DNA of 34,299 nt from assembly GCA_000405945.1 (NCBI GenBank), contig ASOC01000007.1:1-34299 (forward strand). Reading direction: 5' to 3'. A model generated the notes under the pieces. It was not told where the DNA came from and made no database searches. It saw only the letters and a list, made by a program, of their open reading frames with translations. Made by a program: the position numbers and the translations under genes. The stretch is from Candidatus Omnitrophus fodinae SCGC AAA011-A17 (lineage in GTDB: Bacteria > Omnitrophota > Omnitrophia > Omnitrophales > Omnitrophaceae). Below are positions 1 through 7,373 of the stretch, in pieces; position 1 is the stretch's first letter, and each line of letters opens with the position of its first letter.

Positions 1-66
1 GGCGCCTGTGCCCCGGGCAGGTGGCGGCGGAACGAAGTGGAGCCGTCCCTTGACGGCCGGTTATGA
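1..66 (+). CDS. 3' end of an upstream gene, possibly thiG
   Basis: The first 21 codons are open in frame 1 and end in a TGA that overlaps the ATG of the next gene as ATGA. This is the usual mark of translational coupling. The peptide ends in a PSLDGRL-like tail. ThiG proteins often end in a short Ser-Pro-rich/Gly tail, and thiG frequently precedes thiH, so thiG is a reasonable guess. The fragment is too short to prove this. Confidence 0.35.
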   Translation, partial: GACAPGRWRRNEVEPSLDGRL

Positions 67-1115
67 GTTCTGAGTTGAATCATATTTTAGAAAAGGCCGG
101 AAAAGGAAACGGCCTTTTACCGGAAGAGGCGGTTGAAATTTTTGACCACGCTTCTTTACCGGAGTGGGAAAGGGTTTTTCAAACAGCCTGTCAGCTGACG
201 CGCCGGAATTTTGGGAAAGAACTGATTTTTTTTGCGCCGCTGTATTTTTCCAACCGTTGCGTCAATGACTGCCGCTACTGCGGGTTCAGACGAAGCAATC
301 TCGAGATTGCCCGACGCGTTTTATCTGAAGAGGAGTTTTTCAGCGAAGCTCAAAGCCTTTGGGATGCCGGTCACAGGACTGTTCTCCTGATAGCGGGTGA
401 GCATCCTCATGACGCCTCTGCGGCGCGAATCGCCTCCTATGTGGGCCAACTCAGGGAAAGAGGACTTTCCTTTTTTGTGATGCTGGAGATAGCGCCGCTT
501 CCTATAAGAGATTATGAGCTGCTTCGCCGCGCCGGCGTAAAACAGGTGCTTTTGTTTCAAGAGACTTATGATAGAAGCGTTTATGAGCAGGTTCATGACG
601 GTCCTAAAAGGAATTATGAATGGAGGCGGGGTGCCATGGCCAGAGCGCTTCAGGGCGGAATAAAGCGGGTGGGGTTGGGCGCGCTTTTGGGGCTGGGCGA
701 TTACCGCGAGGACTTCCTGGAATTGCTGCGCCACGCCTGGCAATTAAGAAATTCTTGCGGAGTATTCCCGTCGACCCTATCATTCCCCCGGCTGAGGCCT
801 GCTTTCGGAGTGACGGATTTTAATCCCCCGCATCCGGTTTCCGATGACACGCTGCGAAAAATGATGGCCGTGACGCGGCTCGCGCTTCCGTTTACGGGGA
901 TTGTGCTCACCACGCGTGAAAGTCCGGAACTCAGGGATTATTTTTTAAGCAGGGAAATCGGAGTGACGCATGTCAGCGCCGGGTCTTCGACGCAGCCGGG
1001 TGGATACTCTCTCTATAAAGAAGAGCCGGAAGGTCAATTCAGCATGCTGGATTCGAGGCCTCTCGCTGCCGTGGCGAAGCAGGTGGAAGAAATGGGGTAT
1101 ACGCCCGCGTTTTAA
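63..1115 (+). CDS. thiH: ThiH-like radical SAM enzyme (2-iminoacetate synthase)
   Basis: A 350-residue radical SAM protein of the ThiH/HydG type. Cys66, Cys70 and Cys73 form the CX3CX2C motif (CVNDCRYC) that binds the 4Fe-4S cluster cleaving S-adenosylmethionine. In the family, ThiH splits tyrosine to dehydroglycine (2-iminoacetate) for the thiazole ring of thiamine. ThiH-type signatures include LSFPRLRPAFG (about residues 240-250) and the late GSSTQPGGYS. It is slightly shorter than E. coli ThiH (about 377 residues) and much shorter than HydG (about 470), whose C-terminal cluster domain is absent. That argues for ThiH rather than HydG. The start overlaps the upstream stop by four bases, so it is probably the distal gene of a thiamine operon. 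No other thi gene is in the window, so the exact substrate remains inferred. Confidence 0.8.
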   Translation: MSSELNHILEKAGKGNGLLPEEAVEIFDHASLPEWERVFQTACQLTRRNFGKELIFFAPLYFSNRCVNDCRYCGFRRSNLEIARRVLSEEEFFSEAQSLWDAGHRTVLLIAGEHPHDASAARIASYVGQLRERGLSFFVMLEIAPLPIRDYELLRRAGVKQVLLFQETYDRSVYEQVHDGPKRNYEWRRGAMARALQGGIKRVGLGALLGLGDYREDFLELLRHAWQLRNSCGVFPSTLSFPRLRPAFGVTDFNPPHPVSDDTLRKMMAVTRLALPFTGIVLTTRESPELRDYFLSREIGVTHVSAGSSTQPGGYSLYKEEPEGQFSMLDSRPLAAVAKQVEEMGYTPAF

Positions 1116-1159
1116 AATTTTTGTTGTTCCTTCCTTGGAATGAAAGCATAATACGAACC

Positions 1160-1558
1160 ATGCAAGAGCAAATTTCCGCGATTCAAAAATTGATTAATAC
1201 GACAATTGAATATTCCGTGAGTTACGGTTTTCAGGTGCTGGGCGCGCTGATTGTTCTGGCGGCCGGGGTGAAAATCATCATCCCAAATAAAGATATCGGG
1301 GGGCAGGTGATTCAGGAGACCATGGCGGGGTTTCCTGAGGTTGCCTCCCGTCCCAAACCGCAGGTCGGCATTCAGGAGTTTGCGGACTTCTCCGTTAATA
1401 TTGCCTATCGATACTGGGTTCCGACGGAAAAGTATTTTCAGAACGTTCACGCGGTCAATCTTGCGGTGTATAAAGCCATTAACAAGGCAAGGATCAACAT
1501 TCCGTTTCCGCGGCGAGACGTCCATCTTGTGTCTGAGCCGTCAATAACGGGGCGATAA
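1160..1558 (+). CDS. MscS-family mechanosensitive channel, internally deleted
   Basis: About 132 residues, counted from the ATG at 1160. A TTG at 1121 would add 13 residues with no better ribosome site. The protein starts like a small-conductance mechanosensitive channel: an amphipathic N-terminus and one membrane helix (YGFQVLGALIVLAAGV). It then jumps directly to the beta-domain motif IIIPNKDIGGQVIQ, and again to the end of the cytoplasmic domain (FPEVASRPKPQVGIQEFADFSVNI ends in the usual IPFPRRDVHLV tail). Compared with normal MscS proteins (about 270-290 residues), two blocks are missing. The first is roughly 100 residues covering helices TM2 and TM3 with the pore. The second is about 20-25 residues within the beta domain. 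The reading frame survives both. It probably cannot form a channel alone and may be a decaying gene. Confidence 0.7.
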   Translation: MQEQISAIQKLINTTIEYSVSYGFQVLGALIVLAAGVKIIIPNKDIGGQVIQETMAGFPEVASRPKPQVGIQEFADFSVNIAYRYWVPTEKYFQNVHAVNLAVYKAINKARINIPFPRRDVHLVSEPSITGR

Positions 1559-1584
1559 TCCTCTTTAATCGTAAAGGAGAAGCA

Positions 1585-1971
1585 ATGAATCAATTCTTCA
1601 GAAATTATGTTTTCGCCGTGCTTGCGCTGGGGATTGCTTTGACGGGTTGCGCGAAAAAAGCAGATACGGGCAAGCCTGTTGATCAAATCAAAACCGAAGT
1701 CCAAACCATGTCAGTGAACGATTTGGAGGCTTTTGCCAAGGCGTATGCCGGTGAGATAATGTCCAAAAAGACCGAGCTGGGGAAAATAGGCGATGAGATC
1801 AAGGCGCTTACCGTCAGCGACCTGATGGGAGATAAAGCGAAGCATATCAAGGACAATCTTTCAGCCATAAGTGGGGAAGTCGGGGCGCTAACGGTGCGCT
1901 ATCAGGTTTATGCCGACAAATTCCGTGAAAAAGGCGGGGATGTGTCAAGAATTCAGTTAAGCCAGTCTTAA
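1585..1971 (+). CDS. Small hypothetical lipoprotein
   Basis: A 128-residue protein with a clear lipoprotein signal: short basic N-terminus, hydrophobic stretch and lipobox LTGC, with Cys22 the likely acylated residue. The mature part is Lys/Glu-rich and mostly helical. It has no cysteine after the lipobox and no domain I recognise. A good ribosome site (AAAGGAGA, near 1574) sits at normal spacing before the ATG. It lies 26 bases after the MscS-like ORF and 17 bases before cmoA on the same strand, so co-transcription is likely. I would place it as a periplasm-facing membrane-anchored protein of unknown function. Confidence 0.75.
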   Translation: MNQFFRNYVFAVLALGIALTGCAKKADTGKPVDQIKTEVQTMSVNDLEAFAKAYAGEIMSKKTELGKIGDEIKALTVSDLMGDKAKHIKDNLSAISGEVGALTVRYQVYADKFREKGGDVSRIQLSQS

Positions 1972-1988
1972 ACGCGATCGGAAAAAAC

Positions 1989-2714
1989 ATGCCCAAGGAC
2001 AAGCTCTTTAAAAGAAAAAGACGTTTGATAGAGAATTTTAATTTTGGCAAAAGCACGGCCAAGGTTTTTGACGACATGCTGGACCGCTCGGTACCGTTCT
2101 ATGCTGAAATCCAGCGGATGATAGCCGAAATGGTGGCGGATTTTGCGGTGCCGGGGACCAATGTTTATGATTTGGGCTGCTCGACCGGCAATACTTTCCT
2201 TACCATTAACCGGCATGTTCCCCAGGACGTGAATTTTGTCGGTGTGGATTCTTCCAAGGAAATGCTGGATATAGCCCGGCAAAAGCTCAAACAAAAAGGG
2301 GTTAGCCAGAAATGCGAGCTGGTGTGCATGGACTTGAACAAAGCGGTTCCCATCACCAATGCCTCGGTGGTTATTCTGAATCTGACCCTTCAATTTGTGA
2401 GACCGCTTTACCGCAAGCGCGTGGTTGAAAGCATTGCGGCCGGCCTGAATGACGGCGGGTGCCTTATCCTGGTGGAAAAAGTTTTGAGTCCCAATTCCAC
2501 CATCAACCGTTTTTTTATCAAGTATTACTACGAGTTCAAAAAGCGGCAGGGATACAGCCGGATGGAGATAGCGCAGAAAAGGGAAGCGCTTGAGAATGTT
2601 CTGGTTCCTTATCATTTTGATGAAAACCGGGAGCTCCTTTTGTCGAGCGGGTTTAAGGGGTGTGATATCTTCTTCCGCTGGTACAACTTTTGCGGCATCG
2701 TCGCCCTGAAATAG
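1989..2714 (+). CDS. cmoA: Carboxy-S-adenosyl-L-methionine synthase CmoA
   Basis: A 241-residue Rossmann-fold methyltransferase-like protein that matches CmoA along its whole length (E. coli 247 residues). Matching motifs include FDDMLDRSVPFYAEI near the N-terminus, the SAM-binding motif VYDLGCSTGNT (about residues 59-69), LNLTLQFV in the middle, and GYSRMEIAQKREALENVL towards the C-terminus. CmoA uses prephenate to convert SAM into carboxy-SAM. CmoB then uses carboxy-SAM to make cmo5U34 in the wobble position of several tRNAs. No cmoB lies in this window. The family resemblance is strong; the product is cytoplasmic. Confidence 0.9.
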   Translation: MPKDKLFKRKRRLIENFNFGKSTAKVFDDMLDRSVPFYAEIQRMIAEMVADFAVPGTNVYDLGCSTGNTFLTINRHVPQDVNFVGVDSSKEMLDIARQKLKQKGVSQKCELVCMDLNKAVPITNASVVILNLTLQFVRPLYRKRVVESIAAGLNDGGCLILVEKVLSPNSTINRFFIKYYYEFKKRQGYSRMEIAQKREALENVLVPYHFDENRELLLSSGFKGCDIFFRWYNFCGIVALK

Positions 2715-2733
2715 TGAAACGAATAGCCTTATC

Positions 2734-3495
2734 ATGATTCAAAAAATCCTTCTTGCCAGTGGTAATTTGTTTTTTCGCGTGAGGAATGCGCTTTTTCCCG
2801 TCATTTTTATCTGCCTTTTTCTGTTCACCCGACCCGCTCTCTTTTTTGGAAATGAACTCATGGACCGGTTTATTGTGACGGTCGGGGTTCTTGCCGCTAT
2901 GGCGGGGCAGTGCTTCAGGCTTTCGGTCATCGGGTTCGCGTATATCAAAAGAGGCGGCAAGGAAGGCCGTGTTTACGCGGATGATTTGGTGATTGAAGGA
3001 TTTTACGCGCACACCCGCAACCCCATGTATGTCGCCAATTATCTCATGACCGTGGGACTCGGGCTTATGTACGGTTCGCCATGGGTTTATTTTTTCGTCA
3101 TCCCTTTTTTCTCCTATGTTTACTTGTCTATTGTCGTGGCCGAAGAAAATTTTCTACGCTCCAAATTTGGCCCGGAGTACGATGAATACTGCCGCAATGT
3201 CCATCGTTTTGTCCCCAATTTTCGCGGATTGAAAGATTCGCTCAAGAAATTCAGTTATGACTGGAAAAAAGTCATACGCAAGGAATACGGAACCTTGTTT
3301 GGCACGCTGTTCGCCTTGGATTTTATTCCTTTGTGGAAAGCTTGGTATATTTACGGATTCGCGGCAAAGAATACTGAAATTATAGTCCGGATTTTTTTGC
3401 TGGTGCCCGGCGTGCTGGGTTATCTCTGGGTGCGTAAGCTCAAAAAAAGCGGGAAATTACATACCGAAGACGTCTCCGTGGAAAAACCGTCTTGA
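2734..3495 (+). CDS. Isoprenylcysteine carboxyl methyltransferase / PEMT-like membrane protein
   Basis: A 253-residue integral membrane protein with about six hydrophobic segments. The central part carries the ICMT/PEMT-family SAM-binding signature: HTRNPMYVAN (about residues 93-102) followed by VAEENFLRSKFGPEYDEYCRNVHRFVPN. Members of this family methylate lipids, isoprenoid cysteines or small molecules at the membrane; the substrate cannot be told here. The C-terminal third has two further hydrophobic helices and a Lys-rich end. It starts 19 bases after cmoA, so the two may share a transcript. Its stop codon overlaps the -35 hexamer of the cox promoter. Confidence 0.75.
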   Translation: MIQKILLASGNLFFRVRNALFPVIFICLFLFTRPALFFGNELMDRFIVTVGVLAAMAGQCFRLSVIGFAYIKRGGKEGRVYADDLVIEGFYAHTRNPMYVANYLMTVGLGLMYGSPWVYFFVIPFFSYVYLSIVVAEENFLRSKFGPEYDEYCRNVHRFVPNFRGLKDSLKKFSYDWKKVIRKEYGTLFGTLFALDFIPLWKAWYIYGFAAKNTEIIVRIFLLVPGVLGYLWVRKLKKSGKLHTEDVSVEKPS

Positions 3496-3520
3496 CATGT
3501 TGTCAAAAGTTTTGTAATAC
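3492..3520 (+). promoter_or_regulatory. Promoter of the cox operon, with palindrome on the -35 box
   Basis: TTGACA at 3492-3497 matches the sigma70 -35 consensus. After a 17-base spacer comes TAATAC (3515-3520) as a -10-like element. The dcd promoter downstream has the same layout (TTGACA, 17 bases, TAATAT), which supports both. The -35 box forms half of a perfect inverted repeat, TTGACA-TGT-TGTCAA (3492-3506), a possible repressor or activator site. The transcript would begin about 40 bases before coxB. Confidence 0.5.
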
Positions 3521-3569
3521 CTAGCCAGCATTACCAAGTTTAAACCTTCAGGAACTAAATATAATATCC

Positions 3570-4352
3570 ATGCAAAAATATTACGGCTGGGGGCTTCCTT
3601 ACAACGCGTCTGTATCCGGCGCTGATGTCGATACGCTGATTTATGTCCTCCATGGTTTCATGATTTTGCTTTTTGTGGGCTGGCTGATTTTTCTTATCGT
3701 GGCTCTTATTAAATTCCGCAGCCGGGCCGGGCATCAAGCCACCTACAAGGCCAATCATTTCAAAGCGCCCACCTACATTGAAGTGGGCGTGGCTTTATTT
3801 GAGGCCTTTTTGCTTATCGGGTTTTCGTTTCCTATCGCCCGGCATGTAAGAACCATGCCGCCCAAGGGAGAAGCGCTTGAGGTCAGGGTGGTGGCCGAGC
3901 AATTCGCCTGGAATATCCATTATCCGGGGCCGGACGGTATTTTCGGAAAATCCGATATCAAATTGATGGGGCCGGGCAATCCCCTCGGCCTTGACAGAAA
4001 TGATCCGGCTGCCAAGGATGACATCACGGTTATCAATCAATTGCATGTGCCCGTGAACAAACCCGTGATTGTGCATTTGTCTTCCAAGGATGTGATTCAT
4101 AGTTTTTTTCTGCCTGTGATGCGGGTGAAACAGGACGTGATTCCCGGGCAGGAAATACCCGTTTGGTTTCAGGCCAAGGACGCGGGCAATTTTGAAATCG
4201 CCTGCGCGCAGCTTTGCGGGTTAGGGCATTACCGCATGCGGGGATTTTTGATTGTGGAACAGCCTGAGCAATTCGCGGCATGGCAAGCCAAGTACGCACC
4301 CAAAGTTCCGGCGTCAGCGCCGGTTTCTCCGGCACCAGTAGCAAAGGAGTAG
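3570..4352 (+). CDS. coxB: Cytochrome c oxidase subunit II
   Basis: A 260-residue subunit II with two membrane helices (about residues 22-47 and 69-90) and a periplasmic cupredoxin domain. The CuA ligands are His177, Cys212, Cys216, His220 and Met223, in the motif CAQLCGLGHYRM. The glutamate usually between the two cysteines is glutamine here, as in some bacterial enzymes. The electron-entry aromatic region reads EQFAWNIHYPG, followed by a GPDGIFG insertion. There is no fused cytochrome c domain and no obvious cleavable signal. The tail is rich in Pro and Ala. It receives electrons from cytochrome c and passes them to subunit I. It is the first gene of coxBACD, with coxA starting 4 bases after its stop. 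Confidence 0.95.
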   Translation: MQKYYGWGLPYNASVSGADVDTLIYVLHGFMILLFVGWLIFLIVALIKFRSRAGHQATYKANHFKAPTYIEVGVALFEAFLLIGFSFPIARHVRTMPPKGEALEVRVVAEQFAWNIHYPGPDGIFGKSDIKLMGPGNPLGLDRNDPAAKDDITVINQLHVPVNKPVIVHLSSKDVIHSFFLPVMRVKQDVIPGQEIPVWFQAKDAGNFEIACAQLCGLGHYRMRGFLIVEQPEQFAAWQAKYAPKVPASAPVSPAPVAKE

Positions 4353-4356
4353 GCTG

Positions 4357-6087
4357 ATGAACGAGAAACATCATTCGCATGACCTTCCGTTTTGGCGGAA
4401 ATATATTTTTTCTCTGGATCATAAAGTAATCGGAATTCAATACGGAGTGACCGGTCTTCTGTTTCTTTTTTTTGGTTTCTGCCTCATGATGCTCATGCGC
4501 TGGCAGCTCGCCTATCCCGGCCAACCGCTTCCCCTTCTCGGCAATCTTTTCAGCGAGAGGATGATGGTGGGTGGAATCATGCTTCCGGAGTTTTATAATC
4601 AGCTTGGCGCCATGCATGGAACGATCATGGTTTTTCTCGGCGTCGTGCCTCTTGCCGTGGGCGGCTTCGGTAATTATCTTGTGCCGCTACAAATCGGCGC
4701 GCCGGATATGGCCTTCCCTAAGCTCAATATGATGAGTTACTGGGTTTACTTCTTGGGCGGCGTGACCATGATTGCGAGTTTTTTTCTGCCCGAAGGAGCA
4801 GCTCAGTCAGGCTGGACTTCTTATCCTCCCTTGGCCAATATCGCTACCTCCGGCCAAACCGTATGGCTCGTGGGCATGGTTCTTTTAATCACTTCCTCGC
4901 TTTTAGGTTCTATTAATTTTATCGTGACCATCGTTCAGCTGAGGGCTGACGGGCTTTCTTTTTTCCGCCTTCCTTTTTTTGTGTGGGCCCAGTTTGTGAC
5001 GAGTTTTCTTCTCCTGCTGGCTTTTCCTCCGCTTGAAGCTGCCGGAGTTTTGCAACTTATGGACCGGCTGGCCGGAACCAGTTTCTTTATGCCCAGCGGG
5101 CTGGTAGTGGCAGGCAATCCCCTTGTCGTGAGCGGGGGAGGGAACCCTCTTTTGTGGCAGCACTTGTTCTGGTTCTTGGCGCATCCCGAAGTTTATGTTT
5201 TGATTCTTCCGGCCATGGGCATTGTGGCGGAAATATTCGCCACCAACACGCGTAAGCCGATTTACGGATACAAATCCATGGTTTGCTCCGTCATCTTCCT
5301 CGGCTTCATGTCGTTTATAGTTTGGGCGCATCATATGTTTTTAACCGGCATGAGCGCCAAAATGAGCGCTTTTTTCCAAATCACCACCATGATTATTTCC
5401 ATTCCGTCGGTGATTGTGTTGACGGCGCTGGCACTCAGCCTTTGGGGAGGTTCTATCCGCTTCAACACCCCCATGCTTTTTGCCGTCGCTTTTCTTCCCA
5501 TGTTCGGCATTGGCGGGCTTACGGGCCTTCCTCTGGGCTTGGCGGCTTCCGATATCCATTTGCACGACACTTATTACGTGATAGGCCATTTTCATTATGT
5601 GGTGGCGCCGGGCACTATCTTCGCGCTTTTTGCCGGCGTGTATCACTGGTATCCCAAGGTGACCGGAAGGAAAATGTCGGAAGTTCTGGGCAAAATTCAT
5701 TTTTTCCTGTCGATTGTTTTGATTAACGGAATTTTTATGCCCATGTTTATCTTGGGATTGGCCGGTGTCTCGCGGCGTCTCTACGATCAGATGCAGTACG
5801 CGCATGCTCAGCCCACGCAGCCGCTGAATGTTTTTATTTCTATTTGCGCTTGGCTTTTAGGGTTGGCGCAGATTCCTTTTGTCATCAATTTTTTTGGAAG
5901 CCTCATCTGGGGAAAGAAGGTGGAGCGCAACCCGTGGCAAGCCACCACGCTGGAATGGGCCGCCCCTTCGCCGCCGCCGCACGGTAATTTTGATACAGTG
6001 CCCCAGGTCTATCGCGGTCCGTATGAATACAGCGTGCCGGGTTTGAAGCATGATTTCTGGCCGCAAAACATGGCTCAAGAGAACTGA
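4357..6087 (+). CDS. coxA: Cytochrome c oxidase subunit I, K-channel lysine missing
   Basis: A 576-residue haem-copper oxidase core subunit with about 12 membrane helices. Visible ligands are haem a His87 and His413, haem a3 His411, and CuB His276, His325 and His326. Tyr280 in HPEVY is the residue cross-linked to His276. Asp117 (APDMAFP) and Glu278 mark the D proton channel, so the enzyme is A1-like. The helix that normally reads PTGIK reads PSVIV here. The K-channel lysine is therefore Val354 and its threonine partner Ser351, while flanking sequence aligns without gaps. His403 and Asp404 of the Mg/propionate region are present. The gene is sandwiched between coxB and coxC with 1-4-base gaps. 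Oxygen reduction is the expected reaction, with altered proton entry. Confidence 0.95.
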   Translation: MNEKHHSHDLPFWRKYIFSLDHKVIGIQYGVTGLLFLFFGFCLMMLMRWQLAYPGQPLPLLGNLFSERMMVGGIMLPEFYNQLGAMHGTIMVFLGVVPLAVGGFGNYLVPLQIGAPDMAFPKLNMMSYWVYFLGGVTMIASFFLPEGAAQSGWTSYPPLANIATSGQTVWLVGMVLLITSSLLGSINFIVTIVQLRADGLSFFRLPFFVWAQFVTSFLLLLAFPPLEAAGVLQLMDRLAGTSFFMPSGLVVAGNPLVVSGGGNPLLWQHLFWFLAHPEVYVLILPAMGIVAEIFATNTRKPIYGYKSMVCSVIFLGFMSFIVWAHHMFLTGMSAKMSAFFQITTMIISIPSVIVLTALALSLWGGSIRFNTPMLFAVAFLPMFGIGGLTGLPLGLAASDIHLHDTYYVIGHFHYVVAPGTIFALFAGVYHWYPKVTGRKMSEVLGKIHFFLSIVLINGIFMPMFILGLAGVSRRLYDQMQYAHAQPTQPLNVFISICAWLLGLAQIPFVINFFGSLIWGKKVERNPWQATTLEWAAPSPPPHGNFDTVPQVYRGPYEYSVPGLKHDFWPQNMAQEN

Positions 6088-6088
6088 C

Positions 6089-6688
6089 ATGTCAGACAAC
6101 GCGATTCGCTATATCTCAAAACCACATCCGGTCACGGGCGTCACCAATTCTAAACTCGGCATATGGTGCTTCTTGGCCTCGGAAGTCATGTTTTTCGGAG
6201 GACTTTTCTCGGCTTATGTTCTGCTCCGGGCCAGTGCTCCTTCGTGGCCGCGCGGATCGGATTTGCTGAACGTGCCTTTGGCCACCTTGAACACCCTTGT
6301 CCTGATCACTTCCAGCGTCACCATGGTCATGGCCTGGGCCTCGCTGGCGTTGAAGGATTTTTCAAAGTACAAACGTTATATGGCGGCCACCATTTTACTT
6401 GCCCTTGTGTTCTTAGTCGTGAAAAGTATAGAATACGCCCACAAATTCGAACACCACTACTTTCCGGCAACGAACACGTTTTACGCCATTTATTTTACGC
6501 TCACGGGTTTGCACGGGCTCCATGTTCTGGGTGGAGTGGTGGTGAACACGTATTTTCTTTTTCCGGGAAGCGCTTTGTGGAAGAATGACCCCGAGCAATT
6601 CCAAGGCCGGATTGAGTGCGCCGGCCTTTATTGGCATTTTGTGGATTTAGTCTGGATTTTTCTTTTCCCGGTTCTTTATCTTTTATAA
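6089..6688 (+). CDS. coxC: Cytochrome c oxidase subunit III (short form)
   Basis: A 199-residue subunit III counted from the ATG at 6089, one base after the coxA stop. An in-frame codon at 6050 lies inside coxA and is unlikely to be used. Typical segments are WCFLASEVMFFGGLFSAYVLL near the N-terminus, TGLHGLHVLGG in the middle, and GLYWHFVDLVWIFLFPVLYLL at the end. About five membrane helices are visible rather than the seven of mitochondrial-type subunit III, which is usual for the CyoC-like bacterial form. The conserved Glu that faces the lipid pocket lies in SEVMFF. It stabilises subunit I in the family. Confidence 0.92.
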   Translation: MSDNAIRYISKPHPVTGVTNSKLGIWCFLASEVMFFGGLFSAYVLLRASAPSWPRGSDLLNVPLATLNTLVLITSSVTMVMAWASLALKDFSKYKRYMAATILLALVFLVVKSIEYAHKFEHHYFPATNTFYAIYFTLTGLHGLHVLGGVVVNTYFLFPGSALWKNDPEQFQGRIECAGLYWHFVDLVWIFLFPVLYLL

Positions 6689-6698
6689 GGAGCGTGCA

Positions 6699-6998
6699 AT
6701 GACGGAAAGTCCTGAAGAAATCAAAAAACATGTGAAAATCTATATCACAGTATTTGCTGCGCTCGCTTTTTTGACCGTGGTTACCGTGGGTGTTTCGTAT
6801 CTTAAACTTCCGGTTGTCCCGGCCATTGTCACGGCGCTTTTAATTGCTACGCTTAAGGCGGGCCTGGTGGCCGGCTTTTTTATGCACCTCATCTCTGAAA
6901 AACAAGTGATATTCGGCATTCTGGTGGTCACGGTTTTTTTCTTCATCGTGCTAATGCTGTTACCGGCTCTTTCGAGGTCGGACCTTTATGTCTCTTAA
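6699..6998 (+). CDS. coxD: Cytochrome c oxidase subunit IV (bacterial type)
   Basis: A 99-residue protein with three hydrophobic helices. The segment LKAGLVAGFFMHLISEK is the hallmark of prokaryotic cytochrome oxidase subunit IV (CyoD/CtaF-like). It has a good ribosome site (AAGGAGCG) 10 bases after coxC and overlaps the next small gene by 11 bases. In the family it helps assemble or stabilise the oxidase. The assignment rests on motif plus position in the operon. Confidence 0.9.
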   Translation: MTESPEEIKKHVKIYITVFAALAFLTVVTVGVSYLKLPVVPAIVTALLIATLKAGLVAGFFMHLISEKQVIFGILVVTVFFFIVLMLLPALSRSDLYVS

Positions 6999-7194
6999 AT
7001 CGTTTCACATCGTATTTATCTTACTCTCCATTGCCTTGTCCGTTGGATTCGGACTTTGGGCGGTCAGGGATTATTCGGCAACCGGCCATGTCTTGAACAT
7101 GGTCATGGGCTATTCCTCTTTGGCAGTCGGAGTTGTTCTGGCCGCGTATTTGTTCTGGTTTCTCTTTAAAATGAGAAAAATCAGCCTTTCATGA
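6988..7194 (+). CDS. Small two-helix membrane protein of the cox operon
   Basis: A 68-residue protein with two membrane helices (about residues 6-24 and 39-61) and a basic C-terminus. I recognise no named family. Its start lies 11 bases inside coxD and its stop overlaps the next start (ATGA). It is therefore translated as part of the cox operon and most likely serves the oxidase as a small accessory subunit or assembly helper. Its length and overlaps mean automated annotation could miss it. Function unknown. Confidence 0.7.
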   Translation: MSLKSFHIVFILLSIALSVGFGLWAVRDYSATGHVLNMVMGYSSLAVGVVLAAYLFWFLFKMRKISLS

Positions 7195-7373
7195 ACCAAC
7201 TTTTCTTTCTGGCTTGTTCCGTGTGCTTTGGCGATCCTAATTCGCAAATGACGAAGGGCGCCATGCTCGGGGTCTTTTTTTTATTGGGTTTGGTTATTTT
7301 TGTCCTTGGCGCTATCGCTTCTGTGGCAGTGACTTGGTCGCGGCGCGCTCGTAAACTTTACAAACATGAATAA
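7191..7373 (+). CDS. Small protein with CxxC FGDP motif and one membrane helix
   Basis: A 60-residue protein. A short hydrophobic N-terminus leads into ACSVCFGDPNSQMTKG (residues 8-23), then one long membrane helix (about 24-50) and a basic tail. The pair of cysteines in CSVC sits where a signal-like segment ends, so it may face the periplasm. I recall similar CxxCFGDP small proteins beside oxidase genes in other bacteria, but no established function. A role in copper or thiol handling during CuA assembly is speculation. Its start shares ATGA with the previous stop, and its last bases overlap the DoxX gene by eight. Confidence 0.7.
   Translation: MNQLFFLACSVCFGDPNSQMTKGAMLGVFFLLGLVIFVLGAIASVAVTWSRRARKLYKHE

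Noticed and set aside
63-1115. HydG (hydrogenase maturation) instead of ThiH
   Set aside because: The protein stops at 350 residues and lacks the C-terminal cysteine cluster domain of HydG; no hydrogenase gene is nearby.
1968-2735. 255-codon frame on the - strand over cmoA
   Set aside because: Exactly antisense to the well-conserved cmoA; no ribosome site and unconvincing protein.
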